Of a stretch of 64,000 bases of DNA, positions 45,780 to 58,042 are shown in pieces; the first letter of the stretch is position 1, and every line of letters begins with the position of its first letter. Position numbers and translations under genes: made by a program. The notes under the pieces were generated by a model. That model was not told the DNA's origin. It made no database searches and was given only the letters and a program-made list of their open reading frames with translations. Source of the DNA: Wyeomyia smithii (Eukaryota; Arthropoda; Insecta; Diptera; Culicidae); NCBI RefSeq assembly GCF_029784165.1, contig NC_073696.1, forward strand, positions 114,174,665-114,238,664, written 5' to 3'.

Positions 45780-48677
45780 TTATAGCAAAGTCGAACTAAT
45801 TAGCCTATTTTTGAATCGATGGATAGGTTCGTTGAATAAAAATAAGTCTTCAACTAATGAAAAGGCACGAATGCACGCGGCGACTGGTTCATTATAACCA
45901 TAAGATGTTCGATGAAATCTAGGCACAAGTAACGAATCGTTGCGCAACGTTCTCTGCGGTGCTCGCAAATCAAGCAGCGAAAGCAGCCAAGGTGAGTCGA
46001 TTTCTCCGTTGAGAAGCTTTCCAATAAGAATCGCTTGCTGAATTGATCGTCGTCGTTGCAGCGTATCTAAACCCAGGAGTAGACATCGGTCAGGATACGA
46101 AGGAAGTTCCGATGGATTGCGCCATGGTAAATCTTTTAAAGCCAGTCTGAGGAAACGTTTCTGTATGCGCTCGATTCTTGTACTCCACGAGGTTTGATGT
46201 GGACACCATACAACAGCAGCAGTTTCCAAAAGAGGACGAACTAGAGCACAATATAGTGCCTTAAAACAGTGGGGATCGGAAAAATCCTTAGCTATTTTCG
46301 AGATAAATCCTAGTTGACGACTCGCTTTGGATATAACCGCTGAGCGATGAAGGTCAAACGTCAATTTCGAATCTAGCAGGATGCCAAGGTCGTTTACCTG
46401 ATCTACTCTCGTTAGTGTAACGCCATCGATTTCGTACGCAAACTCAATAGGCTTGGAGATGCGATGAAATGTAATTACTACACATTTGCCAATACTTAGA
46501 GTTAGCTTATTTCTTTGGCACCAACTAGCAAAAATATTGAGTAATAATTGTAGACGTTCACAGTCCTCCACGGAACGCACAACGAAATAGAGTTTCAGGT
46601 CATCCGCATAAATCAGTTTACAGTTATTCTCAAGCAATAGGGCGGCATCGTTAAAAAATAGTATGAAAAGCAGTGGACCCAGGTTGCTTCCTTGAGGAAT
46701 CCCTGACGCATTAGTGAAAGGTTCCGAAGTGCAGGAATCAATTTTTACTCGCAGTGCTCTATCCGAAAGGTACGATTCAAACCATGAAACTAGTTTACTT
46801 GAGGCACCGAGTCGAGAGAGTTTACAGAGCAATATTCGATGGTCAATCTTGTCAAAAGCGGCTTTCAAGTCGGTATATATCACATCCATCTGAGCCTTCA
46901 TTTCCATGGTCGCAATACAGGTGGAAGTGAATTGCAGTAAATTACTAGCCACCGATCGGCCGGGCATAAAACCATGCTGATCAAAAGAGATGTAATTTTT
47001 AGTTCGCTCTAACAGTACGCCGCACACAATAATCTAGAAAAGTTTTGATGCAGCAGAGAGACTTGTTATTCCACGGTAGTTTGACACGTTTCTACGATCG
47101 CCATTTTTGTATACAGGAAACATGTAGGACTGCTTCCACAAAAGTGGAAACTTTCCCTCATTGAACGAGCGGTTGAAAATACAGCACAGTGGATCTACTA
47201 ATGCAGCTATACAACGGGTCAAAACCACAGCTGGAACTCCATCTGGACCAGGTGAATAGGAGCACTTCAATTTCTTCGCTGCTTCAACAACCATTTCATT
47301 TGTAATGACGAAAGATCGTAAATCGACCAAATCAGCTGGGACGTCAGAGGCAGCGTACTCGGCCTCCTGCTGAGATGTGCAACCTGAGTTGAAGACCGAA
47401 GCAAAATGTCTAGCAAAAAGGTTACATGTGGTTGCAGCAGTCGAGGCGGTTTCATCGTCGAGGAAAACACTCGATGGGATCGAAGAAGTATTCCGTTTGG
47501 AATTTACAAAGTTCCAAAAACCTTTCGGATTGCGCCGAAGACTCGATTGAATTCTCAGGACGTACGACTTATAGAGTGCAGCGTTAACTCGGCGGTAAGC
47601 GTTACTGGCTATCTGAAAATTATACTTGTGTTCGAGTGTTCGATGGCGCCGCAATCTACGTTGACATGCGTTACGCTCACGTTTTAGTTTACGTAATCCC
47701 AGTGTACTCCACGCAGGCGAAGCTGCAGCACGTTTGGTTGGTACATTTGTCAGCAGCCACGAGCATATTTCGTCACTAAACTTATCAGCCATATCATCAA
47801 CGTCACTAGAAGCAAAAAGCAGATCCCAATTCACCGTTGACAAGTACGCAAGTAAAGCAGCAAAATTGATCCTACGGTTATTAAGCGTTCGCTCAGCATT
47901 GGCGACAATCGGTGCGATACCATCAGTGACGGCGGGCAAAGACATCTCTAACGGTGGGTGGTGACTGTCGATAGGTAAGAGCGGAACGGGGCAAACATTG
48001 ACACTTAACTTCTGCTCAAAAGTGCAGAAAACCAAATCAAGTGTACGATTCAGGCGGTTGCGTACGAGATTTGCCTGGCTTAAATTCATGAAATCCATGC
48101 CATCTAGTAAAATACTACTTGATTGAGGAAGTTGGTTTCCATTACTACAATAGATACCGTCAATGCCACTCATCCATTGCATGCGTGGTTGATTGTAGTC
48201 ACCACAAACGAGAATCGTATCTTCTAGAGTAGAATTCGTTCTAATTTCGTCAATAGTTGCTAAGTGGTCATTCATAGTGCAGATGTCGCTGCTCCTGTCT
48301 GGCGGAATATACACTGCACAAATAAGCAGCTTTTTGCCTTTGACGACGGAAGACACACAAATCTGTTCCAAGCTTTGTCCGTTAGTTGTACATATAGTTT
48401 TACTAGTATTACATTGAGCAACAGCAACAAGCACACCTCCAAGACGAGATTTACAACTATTTTGAGGGCTACGATCACACCGGAACACATTGTATGCAGT
48501 ACCAAAAAGCTGAAGGTCGTTAATGTCATTGTTTAGTCCAGTTTCCGTCAAAATGATGACATCGTATGAACATTCGCTAGCAGCCAGGAACAAGTCGTCA
48601 ATTTTAGTGCGTAGGCCGCGGACGTTCTGATAGAAAATCCAAATGGCATCGTTGTCGTCGGGAGAAGTACGCTGCAA
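45780..48677 (-). pseudogene. CR1 ORF2, endonuclease-RT with one in-frame TAG
   Basis: A single frame of 965 codons interrupted only by TAG at 47034-47036, apparently from GAG (SKLF-stop-IIVCGVLL). The endonuclease is at the N-terminus (IWIFYQNVRGLRTKIDD, IILTETGL, VCGDYNQPRMQW, LPIDSHHPPL). The RT has YSPGPDGVPAVVL, PVYKNGDRRNVSNYRGI, motif A VIYTDLKAAFDKIDH, motif B ASGIPQGSNLGPLLF, motif C LIYADDLKLYF and NDLGILLDSKLTFD. All catalytic motifs are present. The stop lies between RT fingers and palm, so the encoded protein is truncated before the active site. Confidence 0.87.
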
Positions 48678-48835
48678 CGTGCAACAATTTAGTGTTGGGT
48701 CGTTGTTTGTTAAATTAAGATACTCGCCTTTGGCGGGAACCTGAAGGTTCCCACCATCCGTATAACATCGCAGAAAGGCAAAATTGTCGGCATTCTGTGC
48801 AGTCGTGCAGGATGCGTCATAGTCGGAGCTGCAGC

Positions 48836-49618
48836 TTACTGGGTGGAGTTTTTTGACTGGTCGATGAATTCTCTGAATCTAATTCCAATCGGCCAAGTAG
48901 CGGCATCTAAAGATTTGTCCTTTAAAGCTGGATCCAGGCCAATTTTAAAGGAAACGAATGTCATGTTTGAAACATCCATTCCCTTTGGAACAAGACGAAT
49001 GATATCCACTGGGTCGGTCAAATCCAAACATCTTCCGATAATTTTATTCACGTCATCATTTGTAATCATTGGTTGAAAGCCGGATAAATAAAGCCAGAAC
49101 TTTGGCGGCGGTGCAGCAGCAGCAATGAACGAGACCGAGAGATCACTGATGTCGATTGATTTCGTGCCACGATCACTGGTAGGTAATAATATCTGCTCAG
49201 GCTCCTTACGACGGCGTTTAGCTCCTACTTTGGGCCACTGAATAATTTTCGGTTCACCTCCAACAGTTGAACAATCGGTTTTGCACACAAAATCATCTAC
49301 TTTTTTATTTAAAGCCTCAACCAAACCAGAAAGCTGGTGCACTTGCTTCGTCAGGGTGTCGGAGTCGGAAGGCGGCGGAGAACAATTTTTGCGTATATCA
49401 GCAATGTACGAACGGATACTTCTACCGTTCAGTTCAACTCGGCAGTCCGGACAAATAAATAATGCTTTGCCCTGCGTAAAGATATCTTTACACGAGCGTT
49501 GATTGAAACCACAGCACTGAGGACGAATATGATAAAATGTTTCACAAAAGCCGCAACAAACTGGCTCCAAATCGTGGACATCCAATTTGCATTCACCGCA
49601 TATTTTGTTACTATCCAT
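48836..49618 (-). CDS. CR1 ORF1, PHD-like zinc-finger protein
   Basis: 260 intact codons. The N-terminus has a Cys/His cluster ICGECKLDVHDLEPVCCGFC followed by ETFYHIRPQCCG and FICPDC, a C4-H-C3 PHD-like pattern at residues 6-58. It is followed by a coiled-coil-prone segment (about residues 84-110) and a C-terminal region without recognised motif that includes PPKFWLYLSGFQPMITNDDV. ORF1 of CR1 elements is thought to bind RNA or chromatin. The start ATG at 49618 precedes the zinc finger directly and is probably correct. Confidence 0.78.
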   Translation of the reverse strand: MDSNKICGECKLDVHDLEPVCCGFCETFYHIRPQCCGFNQRSCKDIFTQGKALFICPDCRVELNGRSIRSYIADIRKNCSPPPSDSDTLTKQVHQLSGLVEALNKKVDDFVCKTDCSTVGGEPKIIQWPKVGAKRRRKEPEQILLPTSDRGTKSIDISDLSVSFIAAAAPPPKFWLYLSGFQPMITNDDVNKIIGRCLDLTDPVDIIRLVPKGMDVSNMTFVSFKIGLDPALKDKSLDAATWPIGIRFREFIDQSKNSTQ

Positions 49619-49927
49619 TGTTGCTTTCCACTTCTCGTCTTTCGTTGGCGCGAAGAATAAACAATATGGGTGTATAGATGAATCTTAGCAGTTAACGTTC
49701 GTAAAAATCTCTCAAAACCACTCAGAACAGAACTAAATAGCCAGTATTTTAGTGCTTATTGAAAGTAGGTACTACTACGCGACTGATTGACACGCTTTAA
49801 GTGAAATAACAAGTTAAATAAACTGATAAATATCGACATAAACGCACAGCACACAAACGACGTAGAATGGCGTACAAACAAAATACAAAATAGCATTTGC
49901 CCCCTCAAATCCGGGTCTGGCCTAATG

Positions 49928-50186
49928 GGATGCCATTTTTTGCCATTGCTAGACTATGAAAGTATACTAGTATTTCATTTACGCTACCTTTCTGATGCCC
50001 GTGTTAGGGAAGTAACTCTTCAGTACGGAGGAAATAATCGCAGAGTCACTAACAGTTATATTTTTCAATTGGGATCGCATCGCGGGAGATTTTTAAAAAA
50101 AAATTTAAATGCATTCACCCCTGGATAGCAAGCAGAAAAAATCCGTGAATTTCCGTCGATATTATGCGAAAATCCCTATCCCTCCC
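49928..50186. other. Intronic sequence
   Basis: Flank of the hAT element. No feature recognised. Confidence 0.35.
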
Positions 50187-50345
50187 AGCTAATCTCGGGG
50201 TACGATCCTGGCCTAACAAGCCAGTAGGATCGTAGCGCTAGCCCCGCAACTGTCCTCTGCACTTAACAGTTGGCTGCGAAGTCTGTGAAAAATAAACAGA
50301 AGGTAGAGTTCTAAATCGGAATGTAGTACCAGGCTTTGGTTTTTT
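50187..50345 (+). repeat. tRNA-derived SINE-like dispersed repeat, internally deleted
   Basis: A plus-strand segment with tRNA-like ATCTCGGGGTACGATCCTGG followed by CCTAACAAGCCAG, then TAGGATCGTAGCGCTAGCCC and GGCTGCGAAGTCTGTG, ending in a T-rich tail. I recognise this layout from abundant mosquito repeats (established-knowledge recall, not a search). The stretch with a B-box (GGTTCGA) expected after AAGCCAG is missing. Confidence 0.5.
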
Positions 50346-51254
50346 TATCAGAAAATCCGTAGATATTTTTAAAAATATCCGTAGATGTTGTCTACGGATC
50401 CGTTTATCCGTAGAAATGGAACAAATCCATAGATCTGCGGAGGAATCTGGAGATCTGGCAAACCTGGTGAGAGCATCTTCAATTAACTCTTCTGTACAAC
50501 AGTCAGCAAGCACAACTAGCGCATACATCCGTACGTATAGGCAGGCAGATATTATAACTGAATCCAATGACAGTCCGTTGCCTTTTGAATGGGTATGTGA
50601 ATTCTTCGCTACACTACAGGTATTTTCGCCAAAAGTTGTTCTCGAATACAGATTGTTTGGCATAGCTACCTTTTTGATGTCTGCGTTAGGGAAATTAATC
50701 GTATGGAACAAGTATGTGGATATTTGAACTTGAAACTCTTCCGTATTTTTCACTATGTAACGAGAAATTGGTGGCGATAATTATCATATTATGACATCTT
50801 GTATATTTAAGCTTTCCAACGACATTTAGGGATTGAATTCGGACCAGTTATATGCGGACCAATAGCATATTTTTCACATAATGTATAAAGAAGAAAAACA
50901 TAGTCCTACGTCAAAAAATGCGAAGGATGATGTCTTGTAATTTCGAAAATGTATGAAACGTCCAGATCTAGAGTTATTAGAAAAAATGTTCGAAGTGTGA
51001 GGGTGAATTGAATTTGTTAAAATATCGCTGGAATAAAATCTGGTGTCATAATGCCATAACCAAAAGTTTGTATATGAAGGTGGGTTTTTGATAGTTCTGA
51101 AATTTTAAAAGGGATCTCCATTGCCAGAGAAGTTGTCTACAGCAAATTTATGTTTGTTTTTGCTAATAAATTTGCCAGTACGTTCATGATTTGGTAAGAG
51201 ATTTGCAGCTGTGGGCAAAAAATCAAGACAATGCACTTGAAAATGTTTAGGGAA
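50346..51254. other. Intronic sequence
   Basis: No gene or element supported. The open frames at 50238-50753 on both strands overlap the SINE-like repeat and are not considered coding. Confidence 0.35.
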
Positions 51255-51580
51255 TAGTGCCGTCTTCTTCTGTTTTTAAAGGCTCACAAAGTTACCGTGA
51301 AGTTTTGTTCGGATTTGCTTCAGTGGTACCGTGAGAATGGGGCTCATTGAAAGAGATCTTAATATTCACAATCCAGTCCATCCAATCCAAAAATATTGGG
51401 CAATAATCAAGCGGGAATGCAAGAGGAGTGCCAAAAAGATTCGGAATGCTGCAGATATGAGGAGATCATGAAATGAAATGGCCGCTGAGGTTGACAGACA
51501 GATAGTCCAAACTTTGAACTTATCCAAACTGTTACAGAATAATTTTTTCAACATTTTCCCCAAAAAGAACAATATATTAT
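51255..51580 (+). pseudogene. Tc1/mariner transposase C-terminal fragment
   Basis: Plus-strand traces SDLLQWYREN at 51310-51339 and HNPVHPIQKYWAIIKREC at about 51368-51421, followed by KRSAKKIRNAADMRR and NEMAAEVDRQIVQTLN after a stop. The order matches the end of a Tc1/mariner-type transposase (N-P-P-x-x-P-x-x-R-P-I-E-x-F/Y-W), but the final catalytic glutamate is replaced (IQKYW). A decayed relic. Confidence 0.6.
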
Positions 51581-53496
51581 CTGCATTTCGATCTAAAATA
51601 TTATTTGTATTGCTCACAAATCCCAACAAATCTGGTCTTGTGATTCCGGAATCTAAATGAACAAGATTTTGTATTCAAACATATCTTAGATGGCACCAGA
51701 CTTCTTTATATTTCTAAGAACTTTGAAATTGACAAAAAATTTAAAATTATTACATTTGCATTTTTTTATTGGTAAAAATGTAAAATTTTGACCGCTTTGG
51801 AGTCCGATTGAGCTCAAATTTTGCGTGAGGATTTTTTTTGAGAAGACGAAACTTTCTACTTTATTTCGGAAAGTCGATTTTTTTTTGGCACGTTAAGCGT
51901 TATTGATACGTAAAGACTTGAGTTCTATATCAGGCGTACAAATTGAAAATCGCTTTTTTGCTTAAGGCGATATCCATAAATTACGTAACTCAAACCCCAA
52001 TTTTTTGACCCTCCATATGTAACAAAACGTAACGCGAACACCTACCTCCTCATGAAAAAATCCGTTTCGCAATTAAAAATGCTCATTTTTGGAGTAAAAT
52101 TATAGTCATCGCTAGACACATTTTCTCCCGTCTTTTCTGGCACCCAATTTTTGATCTCTTCAGAAGAACGTTTAAAAAATTGTAGAGGTTGTGTAACAGA
52201 CACGACCGCAAGTTAACGTTGAATTACAGCAGCCTGTCTTATGTCAACGTATTTCTTACAATAGGTTAGACAATACAGTTTATTGGAGTCACCAAAAAAT
52301 AACTCTTTTAGATAAGGTGGCGGTTTTAAAGAGATTTAAAATAACAAATAGTGTTTATTTGAGGCCTTTGATTATCATACCGTTGTCGGAAATACTCATA
52401 TTTGGGTAACCATGTTAGGCTGTTTTCCGAAAATCAGAAGTCACCATCTGGAATTCAAAATAACACCTGAGATCGATTTCTGACTTCTGTGCGTCATCTC
52501 GGTTACGGAAATTTGCTTATTGGATAATTTTAAGCTGTTTTGGTCCTTATTTGGCTGTTTCTAGAAACCGGAAGTAACTATCTTGAACTTCATGATGGCG
52601 TCTGGAGTTGATTTTCGATTTGAGGCATCATCTCGAATCCAAAAATTTTAACATGGCCGAATAATGTTTGGCCGTTTTCCAGTAACTGGAAGTCTTTAAT
52701 TTTAAAATGGTGTCGTGATATGAGTGGCGGACTCTTTTCATATTTCTGTTTCTAAAAATACCACTAATATCTGGTATTTGAGTACTTTATTTGCCGTAAG
52801 TTGCAACCATGAATTTCAAAATTGCATATAGAGTCGATTTCTGGTCTATGGATACCATCTCAATTGGGGAAATAGTTGTTTTAGTTGGTATTTGGTAATT
52901 GTTGACTGTTTTATAGAAACCAGAAGTTTCTACTTGGCGCCTACAAATTGCGTCCGACTTCTAGGCGTCATTCTGTTTGAAAAATAATAATGTATTTGGT
53001 ATTGTAGACCGTATTCCAGAAACCGGAAAGTCACTATTTTGAACTTCAAAATGGCATCTGGGGTGGATTTGAAAATGTCTAAATTGGATGGCATTCGGCC
53101 TAATTTTCTTATTAGAACAGATATCTGCTATAGCATTATAATATCACAATTTTCCGCAATTTGATGAACGGTGAGCTAATTTTAAAATCGATTGCTGCAA
53201 GAATGAATGACATCTGGTGAAAACTGACTAAATTATTGGCATTTGAAATTGGAAAATTTTTGTGACGTTCTGGATGTTTTTGGTTGTATATCTTTATCTT
53301 AGAATGTATTAGAAAGACGTAACTCTACGTCAAAAATCGTTGGTCAGCCACGCCATGTGTAATTAATCAGACGAAGCGGTAGTCTGATTGTGCAGTGTCG
53401 GGAGAATACAACCAGGGAGGTAGGATGTCCCATTTCCGCGTTTCCAGATACGTTTTAACTACGTTGACAATATGTAGTGAAGTGTTGTCGTGCAAT
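51581..53496. other. Intronic sequence with MITE-like traces
   Basis: At about 51965-52060, AAATTACGTAACTC and AAACGTAACGCG resemble the ends of the MITE at 57765-58040, but termini cannot be defined. The segment 52195-52265 (CACGACCGCAAGTTAACG) recurs in inverse at about 59340-59405. From 52400 to 53080, phrases like CCGGAAGT plus CACTATTTTGAACTTCAAAA recur, pointing to a diverged internal repeat. Confidence 0.4.
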
Positions 53497-53507
53497 AGAA
53501 TCACTTT

Positions 53508-54001
53508 TTTTTTCCTGTATGGACTTCTTCACTGCGACCAGAATCGTTGATCTATTATGAGATATGCCCGGGTGTCTGCTGTATCCCGCACTTCTATTTT
53601 TAGCAATACCGCTATTGAGAAGTGGCATGCTTATTATTATTTTTTATCAGTGCAGTGCAGTACTTTCCCTCGTTTTACACGCTTACTGTTCTTCTATACC
53701 GACCCTCCTTTCTCCTGCCAAATATCGCCAATTATAAATCCCTGGAGAAGTTTCGTCGTGCGTCCTTCTGGTCAGTTTTATTGATAAGAGGGACCTATTT
53801 TTTGTTAAGAGGAAGTCACGCAAAGGTATTATAGAATTCAGCGTAAAGAAAGGGTAAGTGGTGGGGAGCCTGAGAATAAACTCATACTTAAAGTCCTTTT
53901 TGACATCGAATGGCCTGATTCTACTAAGATCCGAACCCACGACCATCCGCTTGACAAAGCGGACTCTGTAACCTTGCGGCTACGCAGCTCCCTTTATTTT
54001 C
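53508..54001 (-). repeat. tRNA-derived SINE (Feilai-like) with target-site duplication
   Basis: A minus-strand copy of about 490 bp. The head reads GGAGCTGCGTAGCCGCAAGG followed by an A-box/B-box arrangement ending GGTCGTGGGTTCGGATC, a tRNA-like pol III promoter. The tail is a run of A (T-run at 53508-53513 on the plus strand). The direct repeat AGAATCACTTT at 53497-53507 and 54002-54012 is a perfect target duplication. Similarity to Feilai, a tRNA-related SINE of Aedes, is recalled from general knowledge and not verified. Confidence 0.75.
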
Positions 54002-54012
54002 AGAATCACTTT

Positions 54013-57000
54013 ATCATATCTTGTAACGTGGCCGTTTTTTTTTACGCTAGCCTCAAATGCATGATTTTTCGTCAGTAGAGAGCTCCAGTCACAGTTTCAC
54101 CTCTAATTCTGGATCCACGATTTTTTCATACCTTTAGGACGCTCACGACTTCTGTGCCAAAATCGCAATTTTCGTAGCGTTGAAGCCATTCGTCAAAGGA
54201 AATTTTCTGAATCGATCGATTCCTAGCAGATGTATGAAGTTTACTATTTTTTTCATGTAAAATGAAATTTCTCTGGTAGTCACACCATAGAAAAATGAGG
54301 CTCGCAGGATTTCAAACTAGCAGGTTCACTGTTTCTTCTTTTTTCTTTTGTGATTTTTTCAACTTATAAAATAAATTTTTAGTTTTCGAATTGTTTGTTT
54401 TTGTTTGTGAGAGTAGTATCTTATTGTATTTTTATACGTTTTTTTCATATTTGTTCTCTTCAATTCCATAGATCACAGTTCTGTAGCTCTCATTTCACAG
54501 TTATATTTTCATTTAAGAATCAAAATAAGGTTTAGCTAAAACAAAGCTTAACAGCCGATGACCCCGGTATTTTATTCGGTCTAATATGTATTACAAAAAA
54601 AGGTGTTTCTGCTGAGCTGCTGAGCGAGGGTTGATGAATGTAACTTAGTGGCGCTAATGGTGTACTCATCCTAAATAAATGTGATCATTGTACCTTCATG
54701 TCAACTATTTCTATAACAGAATTCACCTACAAAGCAATATATTAGACTTCCTGTAGGTGGAAAAAAATAACATAAATCCTTCTCTCCCATTTTTTGCCTT
54801 TTTTCACGGGGAAGAAATGAGGACGAAGCATTGTACATTGTAACAACCTGTCGTGTTACTTTCACCCTACGGTTGACGATCCTCATCAATTCGGTTCCTC
54901 TCAGCGATACTTCAGGAAACCGTATCGCCGAATTAAATTAATTATTCAACTTCCGGAAAAAGGGCCAGCACCGGTGCGAATTCCCCCGGTGACGTACCCG
55001 GGTCTGACACTGTTTCTTGCTTTGGATTACGCTATCATCAATTTCGGCAAACGAAATTATCATCCGAACAGAAGAGCATAGACAACATGCCTGTACATAA
55101 ATACAGCGGAATAGGCAAGTAGGAAACTGTGCCCCGAAATAGATCCGTTTCACGAAAAGGTATGACAGACGGCAGTGAGCAGACAATCCGGCCGAGAATT
55201 CCAAAGCCATTAAATCCTTCCTCATTAAAACCGTTTTCACAAAACGGTAAAATGCGTGTGCCTTTGTCATCGCCATGGTCGTTTTTTGTGTGTGTTGTTT
55301 TTATCATTTGCGAAATTCAGTGTGATTTACCTTTTCGTGCGAATGTTGTAGAGCGTGATAAAGGGACTGCATTTTTTCAAAACCGTTAGCTGTAATGAAT
55401 GAAGTTTCACTTGCTGTATGGGCAAAATATGAACCAATCTGTTGAACAGCACATTTGGGAAGCTTAATTTACAACAGCGTCCGCTCTATGTCAAAGAGAT
55501 AGAATGTGGCATATCGCAAATGACAAATTTGTATCCAATGAACTACATTGGGGGGCCTAACAATGTCATTTTCGGGTGCCAGGACACACCATGCAGTGCG
55601 AGAGCAATAACATCTCAGATGGAAACCATTCCTTAGCATTAGAGGAAAGAACGGGTTCCGGTAGGGGTATTAACAATTTGGAATTTTTATTGTCAGTCCT
55701 GTCGCAAAAAGTAATTTGTTTTTAGAGCGAAAGCTTGATTCATTATCTTCTAACCGGAACGCTATTCCCAGCTCAACTTTTGGATGATCCGCCAAGGGAT
55801 TTACTAAGTTGATACGAGAGTGGCGAAGATTAGGCCCCAGCAATGAGGGTGTTTCACTTGTATAGTTTGAAGTGAAAAAGGGAAGTCTGCCCAACCTAGG
55901 AACCCATCAGCGCCAGGGAAATTCGGGCGACACGTTTACTGCTGTCCACGCTGCTGCTGGGGTAATGAGAATCTTAATTTTATTTGCCGCTACGCCGCCG
56001 TCAACGTTGACGGGCGGTTCCAGGGCAGGATTGGATGAAAGATTGGTCGGGGATGATGCGAATTAAACGACCGAATGGTCTCAAATCTCACGATGAATAA
56101 TACCACTTTGCTGACGTGGAACTAATTCCGGGAATGCGAGATTTGATTAAAGCTAACGCGGAGAATTCAATTCGTTTCGGTTCATACTCAGGTGGAGCTA
56201 GATTTTATGGCGGTGTTGTTTACTTTTTTCGTAGATGGACCGTAAAGTTTAAAGTTTTTTTTCCCACTTCCAATTATCCTATCATCCCGGAGTTAAAATC
56301 GGTATAGAAAATTTTAATTTAATTTAAGTGTTTGACATTCTGCAACAATAAATTCGTTTGCATTTCATAGCTCTAATATATTTACTACTTCACATAAACT
56401 GAGTTTCAAAGCGAAGTTGTTGTCGCACGGCAATTAAAGTTGAATAACAAGTTTTGAGTGGTCCTATTTGCCGCAGTATTTCGTATGGACCCATTTTCCT
56501 AGAGTGCTTCCCTGGGTGGTGTTGCAGAAAATACACCACCAAGCAATGAATGCCTGCGGGTTTTATAGCTTTTCCTCAGCTATGGGTAAACATTTCACAA
56601 CAGAAACGTTAAACGTATTTTTATAGTGAGGTATGTTTTTTGAGTTCAAAGATTAAATAACTTAACGAAGATTTGCAAAAAATCTATGCGATTTCTATAT
56701 TTCTAATTTCAATATCGACATATTGCACTTAACATATTATTCGACTGTTGGAATGTGTTGAGACACTTTCGGAATATCTAATGGTAGATTGGGCTTCCTT
56801 GATGGATGAAAATATTTCTACTAGCAATAAGTGATTGTACAACAGTATGTTTTAATAGTTACGCTATCGTACAATACTTCTGTTTAAAAAGGCACGTACG
56901 CAGCACTATATGCTTTTTTACGATAGTAGAACTAATTGCGAAAAACATAAAACTTCGTAGATGGTATTTAAATGTAATCCTCAAGTAGTAACACAATTCT

Positions 57001-57762
57001 ACCAGCACTTTTAAAGGTGAACTCACGCACGATAGAGAGCACTAAACATGCCAGCATTTTTTACCATGGCTGTGCCTATTGCTGCGAGAGAAGAATTTTC
57101 AGACCTATGCTTTAAGATTTAAAAGATGAAATAACACACCCACACTGCAAGCCTGCAGCGTATGCTCGAAATAATATTTGCATCGTTTATTTTACCTGTC
57201 TTCTTTTACTTTATTCAAAATCAAAAAATAGGTATCTAGAAAGTTTTGCCGGTGGCAAATTTTCGGCTGAATCTGCTTTGCACGTTTCACGTACAGTGCT
57301 TCATGATTATCTGTAATAATAGCATGCCAAAGGTCTAATATGCCTGTGGAGTCCTGTGCTATTCAAAACGCAGGTATCAGACAGTTCGTGTCTAAGTCTC
57401 TACTGTTAGAATGTGAAGATTATGATAGCTTTGCGTTCGCTACAACAAAGCAATTATGCATTTGGAATGTTACTATATAGTAAAATGTATCGAAAATTCA
57501 GGAGTTAGGCAGAAATGATCCTTCTTTTAAGCCTTATTGATTAGCTGGGTACCTATGAATTCCTTGGTTGTAGTTGCTAGGTGGAATCATTTTCACAATC
57601 TTGATAATATCTCATAAATCTTCAATTTCTTTCTTTTACAAAGGTTCTATTGTGTTTCACACCGAATATGTTCTAGACACATTTTCATACGTAGGTATTA
57701 CGACGAATATCTCGATAAAATGATGCAATGTTTAGCTGCAATCAAAATTTGCTTCTATCTCT
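54013..57762. other. Intronic sequence without supported gene
   Basis: GC-balanced patches at about 54890-55320 and 55860-56100 look like unique sequence. The rest is AT-rich. No element termini or exon signals are convincing. Confidence 0.35.
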
Positions 57763-57764
57763 TA

Positions 57765-58040
57765 GGCGTCGTACACAAATTACGTAACGTTAAAAATCTA
57801 GATTTCAGATTTTCTCTCCGCTTATGTTGCATAAAATAACGTTCAATATAACTACCCACCCCCTCAAAATTACGTAACGCTGAACATCATGACCACTTCT
57901 CTAAATTCACAATTTTGAGCGAACATCACAGTTTCGTAACTGTTGAGCCCCCCCTCCCCCTTTGGTAACAATGAGTAACGCAGGTTCAACCCCCCCCCCC
58001 TTAGCCATTTCGTGCGTTACGTTATTTGTGTACGACACCC
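57765..58040. mobile_element. 276-bp MITE with TA flanks (Tc1/mariner-type)
   Basis: Left end GGCGTCGTACACAAATTACG and right end, in reverse complement, GGGTGTCGTACACAAATAAC form inverted repeats of about 25 bp with few mismatches. TA lies on both sides (57763-57764 and 58041-58042). The interior is C-rich (runs of 7-10 C). No coding capacity. Confidence 0.8.
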
Positions 58041-58042
58041 TA

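Larger units (their letters stand above)
45711..49890 (-). mobile_element. CR1-clade non-LTR retrotransposon, nearly full length
   Basis: A minus-strand element of about 4.2 kb: 5' UTR (about 49890-49619), ORF1 with a PHD-like zinc finger, ORF2 with endonuclease and RT, and a short 3' UTR ending in the 8-bp repeat AAATAAAC (two copies, 45726-45711). A PHD-like ORF1 and a short-repeat 3' end are CR1 traits. Apart from one stop in ORF2 the copy appears intact, suggesting recent activity. The 5' boundary is approximate. Confidence 0.82.
45608..49927. mobile_element. Small hAT-type element split by a nested CR1 insertion
   Basis: Identical 8-bp sequences GCCTAATG lie at 45608-45615 and 49920-49927. 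Between them the ends are inverted: left CAGGGCCAGATTTAGG, right (reverse complement) CAGACCCGGATTTGAGG, both followed by GGGGCA(G/A)ATG. CAG-ended inverted repeats with an 8-bp target duplication are the hAT hallmark. Only about 95 bp (45616-45710) and about 30 bp (to 49919) belong to it; the rest is the CR1 insertion. No hAT transposase is visible, so it was a non-autonomous (MITE-like) copy. Confidence 0.8.

Noticed and set aside
50238..50753. 171-codon minus-strand frame and 103-codon plus-strand frame
   Set aside because: Both overlap a SINE-like dispersed repeat and have no recognisable protein features.
53930..53998. Functional tRNA gene
   Set aside because: A-box and B-box-like sequence is present, but it continues into a SINE body with an A tail and target duplication, and no convincing cloverleaf could be drawn by eye.
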